Shown here: piece after piece, positions 29,960-38,852 of the stretch
Numbering within the stretch: the first letter of the stretch is position 1
How the letters are laid out: every line of letters starts with the position of its first letter
Assembly: GCF_030348825.1 (NCBI RefSeq)
Contig: NZ_JAUCES010000005.1
Span: forward strand, 2,108,001-2,172,000
Reading direction: 5' to 3'
DNA: 64,000 nucleotides
Origin: Fictibacillus sp. b24
GTDB lineage: Bacteria; Bacillota; Bacilli; Bacillales; Fictibacillaceae
Position numbers and translations under genes: made by a program
Notes under the pieces: model-generated
What the model was told of the DNA's origin: nothing
Seen by the model: only the letters and a program-made list of their open reading frames with translations
The model's database searches: none

Positions 29960-31992
29960 CAGATGTTCACCACCCCTACACTTTTCACTTCGAGTTCAGG
30001 TTCTAATTCGTTATACGATAATACCGCCACATCTGGTAAATATCTTTCAATCAGCTGACGCACGTACATTCTTACTGCAGGAGAACACAACAGTACAACT
30101 GACTGGTCGAAGCTTCTGCCAGATTCCAATTCTCTTGTGATGCTGTCAAAAATGGACTGTGAATCGTGAGGATCAAGAGAAAGATAATTTCCGTGTTCTG
30201 TTTGCTGAACCGCGTCGGCTATCTTTTTTTCGACCGACCCGCCCAAGGTAATCACATGCAATGGTTCATTTTCATTTGTGTAACTTTTAGAAATCTGTCT
30301 GGACAAACCTTGTCTTACATACTCGGTTAATAAATCTGTATCTTTTGTCATTTTTGCAAAATCAGCTAATGTTTCAAAAATAACTGCTAAGTTTCGAATG
30401 GATATTCTTTCTCTTAAGAGTTTTGATAGTACTTTTTGAACTTCACCGATCGTAAGCGCATCTGGGGTAACTTCCTCTACTATTGCTGGGTATGATTCTT
30501 TTAGATGATCTACCAGCTGTTTCGTTTCCTGTCTGCCGATCAATTCGTGAGCGTGCTTTTTAATTACTTCTGTTAGATGTGTTGAAACTACAGATGGCGG
30601 GTCTACCACTGTGTACCCTGAGTATTCGGCGCGCTCTTTCATCTCTTCACCGATCCAGATAGCAGGAAGACCGAAAGCAGGTTCCATCGTTTCTATACCT
30701 TGTACTTCTTCATCTTCAATTCCAGGGCTCATCGCCAAATAATGATCCAGCAACAGCTCACCTTTTGCGACCTGACTGCCTTTAATTTTGATTCTGTATT
30801 CATTTGGCTGCAGCTGTATGTTGTCTCTGATTCTGACTACCGGCACAATCATGCCAAGCTCTAGAGCTAGTTGTCTTCTGATCATGACGATTCTATCTAA
30901 CAAGTCCCCGCCTTGTGAGGTATCTGCTAACGGTATTAAGCTGTATCCAAATTCGAACTCAATAGGATCGATTTGAAGAAGGTTTACGACAGATTCAGGA
31001 CTCTTCAGTTGTTCAGTCTGAATATCTTCTTCTACCACTTCTTCTTTTTCTTTTTGTTCTCGTTCTGCTTTTAAAAGCAGATAACCCCCGACTGCTAGAA
31101 TTCCTCCGATCGTAATCGTGAAAAAGTCATTGATTGGTGTGAACAATCCGAGCATAATAATCGTTCCGCCAGCCACAAAAAGCATGATCGGATAGGCAAG
31201 TAATTGTTTGCTGATATCAAAACCAAGATTTCCTTCTGAAGCTGCTCGTGTCACGATTATTCCCGTTGCAGTTGAGATGATAAGTGCTGGTATTTGCGAA
31301 ACCAATCCATCACCAACGGTCATTCTCGTAAACAATTCTGCACTCTCACCAAAACTAAGCCCCATTTGAAGCATTCCAATTATAATTCCAAATAACATGT
31401 TGATTAAAACGATAATAATACCAGCGATTGCATCACCTTTTACGAATTTACTCGCACCGTCCATCGCCCCATAAAAATCTGCCTCGCGTTCAATTGTTTC
31501 ACGTCTTTCTTTCGCTTCCCGATCAGAAATCATACCAGCGTTAAGATCCGCATCGATACTCATTTGCTTACCAGGCATTGCATCGAGCGTAAATCTTGCT
31601 GCTACTTCAGATACACGTTCTGATCCTTTCGTTATAACGATAAATTGAATGATAATCAGGATAAAGAATACAACAATACCGACTAAAATATTTCCACCGA
31701 CTACAAATTCACCGAATGTATGTACAACGTTTCCGGCATTGCCCGTAGATAAGATACTTCTTGTTGTCGAAACGTTTAGCCCAAGTCTAAAAAGTGTCAC
31801 TAGCAAAAGCAATGACGGGAATATAGAGAATTGGAGAGGCTGTGTAGTATTCATGGCAATCAATATAATTAAAAGTGCCAGAGATATATTTGTTATGATT
31901 AAGAAATCCAACATAAAGGTTGGAAGTGGTATGACGAGCATGGCAATTATTAAAATTACCCCTGCTAAAACACTCATGTCTCTAGCTTTCAT
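29959..31992 (-). CDS. flhA: Flagellar type III export protein FlhA
   Basis: 677 residues. The N-terminal half has about eight membrane helices (residues 8-310) with a conserved cytoplasmic FHIPEP loop region (RFTLDAMPGKQMSIDADLNA, LFTRMTVGDGLVSQ). The C-terminal half (about 330-677) is the cytoplasmic nonameric ring that receives chaperone-substrate complexes and FliJ. It uses the proton motive force with FliH/I/J. Complete and of normal length. Located between flhB and flhF. Confidence 0.97.
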   Translation of the reverse strand: MKARDMSVLAGVILIIAMLVIPLPTFMLDFLIITNISLALLIILIAMNTTQPLQFSIFPSLLLLVTLFRLGLNVSTTRSILSTGNAGNVVHTFGEFVVGGNILVGIVVFFILIIIQFIVITKGSERVSEVAARFTLDAMPGKQMSIDADLNAGMISDREAKERRETIEREADFYGAMDGASKFVKGDAIAGIIIVLINMLFGIIIGMLQMGLSFGESAELFTRMTVGDGLVSQIPALIISTATGIIVTRAASEGNLGFDISKQLLAYPIMLFVAGGTIIMLGLFTPINDFFTITIGGILAVGGYLLLKAEREQKEKEEVVEEDIQTEQLKSPESVVNLLQIDPIEFEFGYSLIPLADTSQGGDLLDRIVMIRRQLALELGMIVPVVRIRDNIQLQPNEYRIKIKGSQVAKGELLLDHYLAMSPGIEDEEVQGIETMEPAFGLPAIWIGEEMKERAEYSGYTVVDPPSVVSTHLTEVIKKHAHELIGRQETKQLVDHLKESYPAIVEEVTPDALTIGEVQKVLSKLLRERISIRNLAVIFETLADFAKMTKDTDLLTEYVRQGLSRQISKSYTNENEPLHVITLGGSVEKKIADAVQQTEHGNYLSLDPHDSQSIFDSITRELESGRSFDQSVVLLCSPAVRMYVRQLIERYLPDVAVLSYNELEPELEVKSVGVVNI

Positions 31993-32015
31993 CTGTTAAC
32001 TCTCCTATTCATTCC

Positions 32016-33095
32016 TTACGCTTTTTTCTTAACTCGGTACACAAAGGCTAATATTTCTGCTACTGCTTTAAAAAGATCTTCTGGAATCACATGACCGATA
32101 TCAACTCGTGCATACAACGTTCTGGCTAGAGGTTTGTTCTCTACAACTGCTACGTTATGTTCTTTTGCGATCTCTTTAATTCTTTGAGCAATGAGATCCA
32201 CTCCTTTGGCTACAACCACGGGAGCATCCATATTGCCATCGTCATACTTTAAACAGATCGCATAATGTGTAGGGTTAGTAATGATAACATCCGCTTTAGG
32301 GACTTCTTGCATCATTCTCCTCATAGCCATCTGTCTTTGTTTTTCCTTGATCTTTCCTTTTATCTTTGGATCACCTTCGGATTTTTTGTATTCATCTTTT
32401 ATATCTTGTTTAGACATCCTAATGTTCTTTTCAAAATCGTATTTTTGATACATATAATCAAGAAACGCAAGAAAAAGTAAAACGAGTGAAGCTGCTAACC
32501 CCATTTTTATTGCCAAGCCTCCAAAAACTGGAAGTGACGCCTCGATACTTACAAGACTCATTCTTAAATAAACATCCCGCTCCATCCAGAGAACAAAGAA
32601 AGTCACGCCGCCTATGAACAAAATTTTTAGAAGCGATTTCGAAAGTTCAACTAGCGCACGAACAGAGTAGATTCTTTTAAAGCCTGATAAAGGGTTGATC
32701 CGTTCAAGTTTCATCTGAATCGCTTCTGTTGAAAACAGAAACCCAACCTGCAAATAGTTCGCTAGTACCCCACCTGCCATTGCTGCAATCATCACAGGTG
32801 CTAGAATAAGGGCAACTTCCATTGAGAGTTCCCAGAAAAGCTTTGGAATGCTCGTTTCTGTTACGTCATATAAAAGCTTTTTTTCAAGACTGTATGAAAA
32901 GAGATGAAGCAAACGCTCTCCAATCCAGCTCCCCATAAAAGCTAAAGACATAACGGAAACAAACAATACAAGAGCTGCATTTATGTCCGCACTTTTAGCA
33001 ACCTGACCTTTTTTACGGCTTTCCTGTCTTTTTTTAGGAGTCGCTTTTTCTGTTTTTTCTTGAGAAAAGTATTGCAGGTGAAAAGGGTATTTCAT
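32016..33095 (-). CDS. flhB: Flagellar export switch protein FlhB
   Basis: 359 residues, four membrane helices (about 38-215) and a C-terminal cytoplasmic domain with the autocleavage site NPTH (274-277). Cleavage and FliK together switch export from rod/hook to filament proteins. The C-terminal domain (ICLKYDDGNMDAPVVVAKG onward) is matched by the separate small protein YlqH at 60520-60798. The gene lies 4 nt downstream of fliR. Confidence 0.97.
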   Translation of the reverse strand: MKYPFHLQYFSQEKTEKATPKKRQESRKKGQVAKSADINAALVLFVSVMSLAFMGSWIGERLLHLFSYSLEKKLLYDVTETSIPKLFWELSMEVALILAPVMIAAMAGGVLANYLQVGFLFSTEAIQMKLERINPLSGFKRIYSVRALVELSKSLLKILFIGGVTFFVLWMERDVYLRMSLVSIEASLPVFGGLAIKMGLAASLVLLFLAFLDYMYQKYDFEKNIRMSKQDIKDEYKKSEGDPKIKGKIKEKQRQMAMRRMMQEVPKADVIITNPTHYAICLKYDDGNMDAPVVVAKGVDLIAQRIKEIAKEHNVAVVENKPLARTLYARVDIGHVIPEDLFKAVAEILAFVYRVKKKA

Positions 33096-33099
33096 CAGC

Positions 33100-33873
33100 T
33101 TAAGCAGCCCCTAACAATTTCATTAAATTAATCATACTGTCTCGCATTTGATCGACCAGCAATTGAACAGATACGAAGAAGGCTGGCATTATCACTAAAA
33201 ATAAAACAAGTGCGATTAAAATCTTTACAGGAAGTCCAATAACAAAAATGTTCATCTGCGGGACCGTTCTCGCTACAATACCGAGTGCTAAGTCCGCTAA
33301 AAATAAAGTTCCTACAATCGGAATTGCCATCTGCAGAGCAACTAGAAACATTCCAGAAAATACACTTATTACAAATCTAGTCATGCCACCATTCCCAAAA
33401 TTAGCAATGGCCGAATTCAGCGGCAGAAACTTATAGCTATAGAAGATACCGTCTAACAGCATATGATGGGCATCAGTAGCTAGTAAGAATAGAATCGCAA
33501 ATGTGTATAGATACCTACCCATGAGCGGAGTTTGAATACCAGTCTGCGGGTCAAAGACGTTCGCGATAGCAAAACCCATCTGCAAATCAATAAATCCACC
33601 AGCCACTTGGATCGCATAAAACACAATCGCTGCAACAAAACCGATTGATAGCCCAATCATCGCTTCTTTTATTATCAACAGAAGAAACAAACCATTTATA
33701 GAAACAGGATCTGGGTTTATCGCATACAGCACGATCCATGATAAAAATAACGAAAGTCCAATTTTGTGAACTACGGGTAAATTTTTATTCGAAAACACAG
33801 GAATTGTTAAAAAAAATGCCGATACTCTAGTTAAGATCAATAAAAAGGCAGGAAATGCAGTGAACTCTATCAT
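33100..33873 (-). CDS. fliR: Flagellar export gate protein FliR
   Basis: 257 residues, integral membrane with about six hydrophobic segments (FPAFLLILTRVSAFFLTIPV first, ending in LALVLFLVIMPAFFVSVQLL-like). Part of the FliPQR export gate. The block GFAIANVFDPQTGIQTPLMG is family-typical. It follows fliQ by 1 nt and precedes flhB by 4 nt. Confidence 0.95.
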   Translation of the reverse strand: MIEFTAFPAFLLILTRVSAFFLTIPVFSNKNLPVVHKIGLSLFLSWIVLYAINPDPVSINGLFLLLIIKEAMIGLSIGFVAAIVFYAIQVAGGFIDLQMGFAIANVFDPQTGIQTPLMGRYLYTFAILFLLATDAHHMLLDGIFYSYKFLPLNSAIANFGNGGMTRFVISVFSGMFLVALQMAIPIVGTLFLADLALGIVARTVPQMNIFVIGLPVKILIALVLFLVIMPAFFVSVQLLVDQMRDSMINLMKLLGAA

Positions 33874-33874
33874 T

Positions 33875-34147
33875 TTATAATCCTATGTAATTGTGTAAAT
33901 TTTGAAAGATATTTGATGTGAAGCCTAAAATTTGTGACAGCATCCAAGGTCCGAAAAAAACGAGTCCTACTAAAACCGCCACGATCTTTGGAATAAAAGC
34001 GAGTGTCTGTTCCTGAATCTGTGTGGTGGCTTGAAAAATACTGACGATCAAACCTACAACCAGTGCTAATGCGAGTAATGGTCCGCATAAAAGCAAAGTC
34101 ATGTATACCCCTTTTTCAGCCAAAGATATTACAAATTGAGAATCCAT
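33875..34147 (-). CDS. fliQ: Flagellar export gate protein FliQ
   Basis: 90 residues with two membrane helices (about 17-38 and 52-75: LLLCGPLLALALVVGLIVSI and ALAFIPKIVAVLVGLVFFGP-like). A small subunit of the FliPQR gate. QATTQIQEQTLAFIPKI is conserved. The order fliP-fliQ-fliR is unbroken. Confidence 0.95.
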   Translation of the reverse strand: MDSQFVISLAEKGVYMTLLLCGPLLALALVVGLIVSIFQATTQIQEQTLAFIPKIVAVLVGLVFFGPWMLSQILGFTSNIFQNLHNYIGL

Positions 34148-34160
34148 CTTTCCACCTGCC

Positions 34161-34841
34161 CTAGTAGCTTAATAGCAATGATTTGACGATGAGGTACCAG
34201 CCATCCACTAGTACAAATAATAAAATCTTAAATGGCAGTGATATCATAACAGGAGGCAGCATCATCATCCCCATAGCCATTAAAATAGAAGCAACGACCA
34301 TATCAATAATCAAAAATGGTACAAAAATCATAAATCCAATTTGAAACGCCGTCTTTAATTCACTGATCGCATAAGCTGGCACTAGAGTGGTTAAAGGGAT
34401 ATCTTTAATACTTTCGGGCTTTTTTGCTCCAGAATATTCCATAAACAGCATGAGATCTTTCTGCCTTGTGTGCTTTGCCATAAATTCTTTAATCGGAAGA
34501 CTTCCTTTATCAAAAGCTTCCTCCTGAGTAATCTCACCTTTTACTAAAGGCTGAACAGCTTCTTTGTTCACTTCATGCAGAACAGGTGCCATAATAAAAA
34601 AAGTTAAGAATAAGGCGATACCAATTAGTACCTGGTTCGGCGGCATCTGCTGTGTTGCGAGCGATGTTCTGACGAAAGATAAGACAATGATGATTCTCGT
34701 AAAACATGTCATGAGAATCAGAATACTAGGAGCCAGCGAAAGCACAGTTAAGAGCAACAAAAGCTGAATGGTTGTTTCCATATTGGCTGGATCGCTATTG
34801 TTTATAAAATCCAAATCTAAACCAGGAATAAATTCATTCAT
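34161..34841 (-). CDS. fliP: Flagellar export gate protein FliP
   Basis: 226 residues, shorter than enterobacterial FliP because it lacks the long cleaved signal peptide. About four membrane helices; conserved TCFTRIIIVLSFVRTSLATQ (20 residues) and QMPPNQVLIGIALFLTFFIM, plus PFLIIDMVVASILMAMGMMM near the C-terminus. It overlaps fliO by 8 nt. Confidence 0.96.
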   Translation of the reverse strand: MNEFIPGLDLDFINNSDPANMETTIQLLLLLTVLSLAPSILILMTCFTRIIIVLSFVRTSLATQQMPPNQVLIGIALFLTFFIMAPVLHEVNKEAVQPLVKGEITQEEAFDKGSLPIKEFMAKHTRQKDLMLFMEYSGAKKPESIKDIPLTTLVPAYAISELKTAFQIGFMIFVPFLIIDMVVASILMAMGMMMLPPVMISLPFKILLFVLVDGWYLIVKSLLLSY

Positions 34842-35493
34842 GATGTTTCCCTTTCTCTAGTGCTTTCTGAATTTCTCTTTGTTGTTCCTTCTTGTCCTCT
34901 ACAATCGAATTCAGCATATTTTTAAAGGAAACTGTCTGACTGCTTCCACCTTCATCACGAATTTCATCTTTACTTTTTAACCATTTTGATTTTAAATGAC
35001 TCGTTATCGCTGAGACGTTTTGAGCCGTGTTTTGAGCCTGGTACTGATCGAGCATCATTTGAACTTCGGTTTCATCTGTAATCTCTTTTAATAGATTCAC
35101 CGTATCCCCAACACCCACTACCAAGACTGAATTTCCAGTTTTGATAAGCTGAACAGAACGATTCTGCCCAATACCGATCCCGCCTAAAGACTGCAGGTTC
35201 TTTCCAACTTGAAAACGAACTGACTTTTTTTGGATAAAACGTAATACAAAAAACAAGATCGCTAGAACGACTCCGAGCATAAAAACTAGTTTAACAAGCA
35301 TCATAAAAGTGCTTCCGCTATCAGAAGTGTTAGCTGTATTTACTTGCGGTGTTTGTTCTTTGTCGCTTTTTTGACTAGAGTCATTTACTGAGTCCCAGAC
35401 GCTTTTTCCTGAACCGCTGCCTTCCGCTTGTACGCTGTATGGTACAAACGAAAGGCAAACTGCTGCAAAAATACTGATTAACCATCTATACAT
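34834..35493 (-). CDS. fliO: Flagellar biosynthesis protein FliO (FliZ)
   Basis: 219 residues. A signal peptide (MYRWLISIFAAVCLSFVPYS, cleavage near VQA-EG), a short Ser/Asn/Gln-rich periplasmic segment, one membrane helix (about 63-83, MMLVKLVFMLGVVLAILFFV) and a cytoplasmic FliO domain with LQSLGGIGIGQNRSVQLIKT and VVGVGDTVNLLKEI. It helps FliP assemble. In B. subtilis the same gene was called fliZ. It lies between cheY and fliP. Confidence 0.92.
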   Translation of the reverse strand: MYRWLISIFAAVCLSFVPYSVQAEGSGSGKSVWDSVNDSSQKSDKEQTPQVNTANTSDSGSTFMMLVKLVFMLGVVLAILFFVLRFIQKKSVRFQVGKNLQSLGGIGIGQNRSVQLIKTGNSVLVVGVGDTVNLLKEITDETEVQMMLDQYQAQNTAQNVSAITSHLKSKWLKSKDEIRDEGGSSQTVSFKNMLNSIVEDKKEQQREIQKALEKGKHHE

Positions 35494-35501
35494 TGAACTT
35501 C

Positions 35502-35864
35502 TTAGCCTAAAGTCTTCTTAATCGCTTCAATAACGCGATCAGCTGCAAATGGCTTTACGATAAAGTCTTTTGCTCCTGCTTGAATCGCATCAATTACCAT
35601 TGCTTGCTGACCCATCGCTGAACACATAATGATCTTTGCATCGGGGTTTGTTTTTTTGATCTCTTTTAATGCTGAGATTCCATCCATCTCAGGCATTGTA
35701 ATATCCATTGTTACTAAGTCAGGTTTTAACTCTTGAAACTTCTCGATGGCTTGCGCACCATCTGCCGCTTCACCTACAACATCAAAACCGTTTTTGACTA
35801 GAATATCTTTAATCATCATTCTCATAAATGCTGCATCATCTACAACTAAAATACGCTCTCCCAT
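35502..35864 (-). CDS. cheY: Chemotaxis response regulator CheY
   Basis: 120 residues, a stand-alone receiver domain. D9 and D10 form the acidic pocket, D54 (VTMDITMPEMDG) is phosphorylated, and the conserved Lys is in IVKPFAAD. CheY-P binds the FliM and FliY N-termini to alter motor rotation. It lies between fliY and fliO within the operon, as in B. subtilis. Confidence 0.97.
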   Translation of the reverse strand: MGERILVVDDAAFMRMMIKDILVKNGFDVVGEAADGAQAIEKFQELKPDLVTMDITMPEMDGISALKEIKKTNPDAKIIMCSAMGQQAMVIDAIQAGAKDFIVKPFAADRVIEAIKKTLG

Positions 35865-35882
35865 TACACTTACCTCCGTTAG

Positions 35883-37019
35883 TTACTTCAATTTTTCTAA
35901 GCGATCACGCTGGCTTAAAATCTCTGTTACACGAACTCCAAAATTCTCGTCAATAACAACAACCTCGCCTTTTGCGATCATTTTTTGATTAACAAAAATA
36001 TCTACTGGTTCACCTGCTAATTTATCAAGCTCTACAATCGAGCCTTGAGACATTTCTAAGATATCCTTAATCGTTTTCTTCGTTCTTCCTAATTCAACTG
36101 TTACTTGAAGCGGAATATCCAGCAGCATATCTAGATTCTTTGTCTCCGTTTGGTTCGATTCAAAATCTCCAAAGTCTGAAAAGCTTGCAGGCTGAACGGA
36201 AACATCCCTCATCTGCGGCTGATAGGAAGGTGCAGGCATCGGTCTTGTTTCTCGCTGAACCGGTTCCTCATAATGAGTGTAAGGTTGCGCTGGTGCAGCA
36301 TCTTCTTTCTGAGGAACATAATCTGCAACAGGTTCATTCGGCATCACAGGTTCAGGATTCATAAGTTTATGTACTAGATTCTTAGAGAAATCTGCATCGA
36401 TTAACTGCATGATATTTGAATCGATCAGTTCACCTACTTTGAGCCTGAATGATACTTTTACTAATATCTCTTCATCTGGAATTAAGCTTGTGTTTGATTC
36501 AACGTCCAGAAAATCAATCTTAGGCGGTGAAATATCGACCTTTTTGTTAAAAATCGTCGACATGGACGTAGAAGCAGAGCCCATCATCTGATTCATCGCT
36601 TCACCTACTGCACTCAGCTGAAGTTCACCGAAATCAGGAGAAGGATTCGTTCCTTCACCGCCAAGCATCAAGTCTGCAATGATCTGTGCATCCGTTTTTC
36701 GGATCACAAGTAAGTTTGCTCCTTCAATTCCTTCAGTGTAAGTTACTTGAACAGCGACATGAGGAATTGGAAACTCGTCTTTTAATTCCGTCCTTTTCAC
36801 TACACTTACAGTAGGTGTCGTAATTTCTACCTTTTGGTTTAAAAGGGTTGATAGCGCAGTTGCAGCACTGCCAAAAGAAATGTTTCCAATCTCACCTAAC
36901 GCATCTTGCTCAATAGAAGATAAATAATCTTCGGTTTCGGTCACTCCGGACGAGGAAGCACTTCCACCATTCAGCAAAGCATCAATTTCGTCTTGTGAAA
37001 GCATATCTCCACTTACCAT
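35883..37019 (-). CDS. fliY: Flagellar switch protein FliY (FliN fused to CheC-like phosphatase)
   Basis: 378 residues. The N-terminal CheY-P binding peptide MLSQDEIDALLNG mirrors that of FliM. Next comes a CheC-like domain (about 30-200) with both phosphatase motifs DALGEIGN and SAVGEAMN, a Pro/Gln-rich linker (about 215-290) and a C-terminal FliN/SpoA domain (about 295-378) with PLQVTVELGRTKKTIKDIL. It both forms the C-ring and removes phosphate from CheY-P at the motor. It overlaps fliM by 7 nt. Confidence 0.96.
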   Translation of the reverse strand: MVSGDMLSQDEIDALLNGGSASSSGVTETEDYLSSIEQDALGEIGNISFGSAATALSTLLNQKVEITTPTVSVVKRTELKDEFPIPHVAVQVTYTEGIEGANLLVIRKTDAQIIADLMLGGEGTNPSPDFGELQLSAVGEAMNQMMGSASTSMSTIFNKKVDISPPKIDFLDVESNTSLIPDEEILVKVSFRLKVGELIDSNIMQLIDADFSKNLVHKLMNPEPVMPNEPVADYVPQKEDAAPAQPYTHYEEPVQRETRPMPAPSYQPQMRDVSVQPASFSDFGDFESNQTETKNLDMLLDIPLQVTVELGRTKKTIKDILEMSQGSIVELDKLAGEPVDIFVNQKMIAKGEVVVIDENFGVRVTEILSQRDRLEKLK

Positions 37020-38005
37020 TGATCCTCATCCTCCTTAATGGTTTCTATAATTTGAACGGCTAGCTTTTTCTTCACTTTACCGGGCTGGCCATAAAACTTA
37101 GGGTTGTTCTCCACTTTAATGACAAGTGGCTGATTAATTCTTTGATTCAGTTCGATACAATCACCGATTGATAAATGCAAAAATTCTTCTATCGACATTT
37201 CTGAAGATCCTAACTCAACCTTAAAGGGCAAAAGTGCATTTTTTAGCTTTTGTTCAATAAATTCAGTTTCCCCTGGTATTCTAGTTTTCTTTTTATTTTG
37301 CATCCAATGATGAACAGAGAGTTTTGGGATGATTGGTTCGATTACAACATGCGGAAGGCAAATGTTAATCATGCCGCTCGTTTCTCCGATTGTAGTGTTT
37401 AACGAGATAACAACTACCGTTTCATTTGGAGAGACCATTTGCAAAAATTGCGGATTAACTTCCAGATCGACCATGAAAGGATCTAGTTCAATAACGCTTG
37501 TCCATGCTTCTTTAAAACTATCAAGCGTGTTTTCAAACAACTGACTCATAATTCTCGTTTCAATTTCTGTCAGGTTTTCAATCTTATTCATTCCGGCCCC
37601 GCTGCCACCCATTACTCGATCAAGCATGGCGTATGCAATGTTAGGATTGACTTCCATTAAGATTCGTCCTTCAAAAGGCTGTGCTTCGAATACATTTAAC
37701 AGTGTCATCTTTGGTACAGAACGAATAAATTCTTCGTATGGAAGCTGATCAACAGAAGCTACACCAATCTGTACATATGTTCTTAACTGTGCTGAAAAAT
37801 AAGTCGTTAAAAGCCTTGCGAAATTTTCATGCAAACGAGTTAAACTGCGAATTTGTTCTTTAGAGAAACGAAGAGCTCTCTTAAAATCGTAAACTTTAAC
37901 TTTATTCTCTGACTCTTCCTTTTTAAGCTCCTCTGCGTCCATCTCTCCTGTAGAAAGAGCTGATAAAAGAGCATCAATTTCGTTTTGTGATAAAACATCA
38001 ACCAA
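37013..38005 (-). CDS. fliM: Flagellar motor switch protein FliM
   Basis: 330 residues from a TTG at 38005 (MVDVLSQNEIDALLSALSTG). The frame reaches GTG 38014, but that codon lies in the AGAGGTGAG ribosome binding site, so TTG 38005 is preferred. N-terminal CheY-P binding peptide LSQNEIDALL, middle CheC-like domain without phosphatase motif (about 45-230, with GGSGAGMNKIENLTEIETRI) and C-terminal SpoA domain (about 250-330). It is the first gene downstream of repeat copy E. Confidence 0.95.
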   Translation of the reverse strand: MVDVLSQNEIDALLSALSTGEMDAEELKKEESENKVKVYDFKRALRFSKEQIRSLTRLHENFARLLTTYFSAQLRTYVQIGVASVDQLPYEEFIRSVPKMTLLNVFEAQPFEGRILMEVNPNIAYAMLDRVMGGSGAGMNKIENLTEIETRIMSQLFENTLDSFKEAWTSVIELDPFMVDLEVNPQFLQMVSPNETVVVISLNTTIGETSGMINICLPHVVIEPIIPKLSVHHWMQNKKKTRIPGETEFIEQKLKNALLPFKVELGSSEMSIEEFLHLSIGDCIELNQRINQPLVIKVENNPKFYGQPGKVKKKLAVQIIETIKEDEDQW

Positions 38006-38040
38006 GAGTCTCACCTCTTTTCATGCCGTTTTTAATGAAT

Positions 38041-38151
38041 GGCTGTTCTCGCAAACTTTGTTGCTCTTGTAAGTAGTTGATTTCCGTTCCAATCAAATTG
38101 CAAACGAAGAGAATTCAATGACTTAAAAGCAACAACCTTTTAAAAAGAGCC
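38041..38151 (+). repeat. Palindromic intergenic element, copy E, with core deleted
   Basis: 111 bp filling most of the fliL-fliM gap. Both outer ends are well preserved (GGCTGTTCTCGCAAACTTTG at the left, AAAGCAACAACC and TTTTAAAAAGAGCC at the right). The GC-rich core is missing: GATTTCCGTTCC joins straight to AATCAA. In full copies TCCA occurs at both places, so a deletion between TCCA repeats explains the junction at 38087-38091. Confidence 0.8.
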
Positions 38152-38158
38152 AAATGAC

Positions 38159-38587
38159 TTACTGTATGATTTTTTGAGTTGTGTAGACTCTGACTACTTT
38201 TCCATCTTGCATAACCTTATTAATCTCAGTCTTTAACTTATCTTCTAGAGAAACCAATCCTTTTTGTCCTGAAAGTTCTTCGGTCTTCATGTTTGAGATC
38301 TCATAGATGATTAAGTTGTTCACTTGAAACAATCTTTTTTCTAACTCATGTTTGGCATCTTTATTGTCCGCCTGAATCTTGAACTGAATCTTCACGTAAG
38401 CTTGATCTGCTAAATTGGTTGTCATCTCATCCGTTTGTACCATGAGCTTATCCAGTTCTTCAGCTGACGGTTCAGAAGCTTCCGTTTTTGGTGAGAATTG
38501 TTTAAATCCAAAATAGCCTGCCGCACCAACAAGGCCTATAGCTAAAAGCATCGAAAGCATAATGGTTATAACTTTATTGTTACCCAA
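38159..38587 (-). CDS. fliL: Flagellar basal body-associated protein FliL
   Basis: 142 residues. One N-terminal membrane helix (about 5-26, VITIMLSMLLAIGLVGAAGY), a linker and a periplasmic FliL domain (about 55-142) with a stomatin-like fold, seen in AYVKIQFKIQADNKDAKHEL and LVSLEDKLKTEINKVM. It surrounds stators and supports torque and motor stability. It directly follows swrD. Confidence 0.93.
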   Translation of the reverse strand: MGNNKVITIMLSMLLAIGLVGAAGYFGFKQFSPKTEASEPSAEELDKLMVQTDEMTTNLADQAYVKIQFKIQADNKDAKHELEKRLFQVNNLIIYEISNMKTEELSGQKGLVSLEDKLKTEINKVMQDGKVVRVYTTQKIIQ

Positions 38588-38803
38588 CTACAGACCCTCC
38601 TTCTTTTGATTGTTTATTGGAAACAGCGTGATTCCTCTATAAAATGAGGCAACCTTTTGAGCAACCTCTTCTTCGCTTTCTTTAACAACAAACTTCTTTC
38701 CCGTCGTTAACGTGATTGTTGTGTCAGGAAAAGACTGAATTTGTTCAATATAAATGGCATTAAGTGTAAACGTGTTACCGTTTAACTGGGTTAAAGAAAT
38801 CAT
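38588..38803 (-). CDS. swrD: Swarming motility protein SwrD (FlbD family)
   Basis: 71 residues of the FlbD family: [20 protein letters not shown] then [20 protein letters not shown]. In B. subtilis SwrD (YlzI) increases flagellar torque for swarming. It abuts fliL with no gap and lies 49 nt after flgE, the conserved order. It is unrelated to the sigma-54 activator named FlbD in Caulobacter. Confidence 0.9.
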   Translation of the reverse strand: MISLTQLNGNTFTLNAIYIEQIQSFPDTTITLTTGKKFVVKESEEEVAQKVASFYRGITLFPINNQKKEGL

Positions 38804-38852
38804 TTGGTTTCAGGGCTAAGCAGCTCTCTGCTCAACCCTTCCTCCCTTCACA

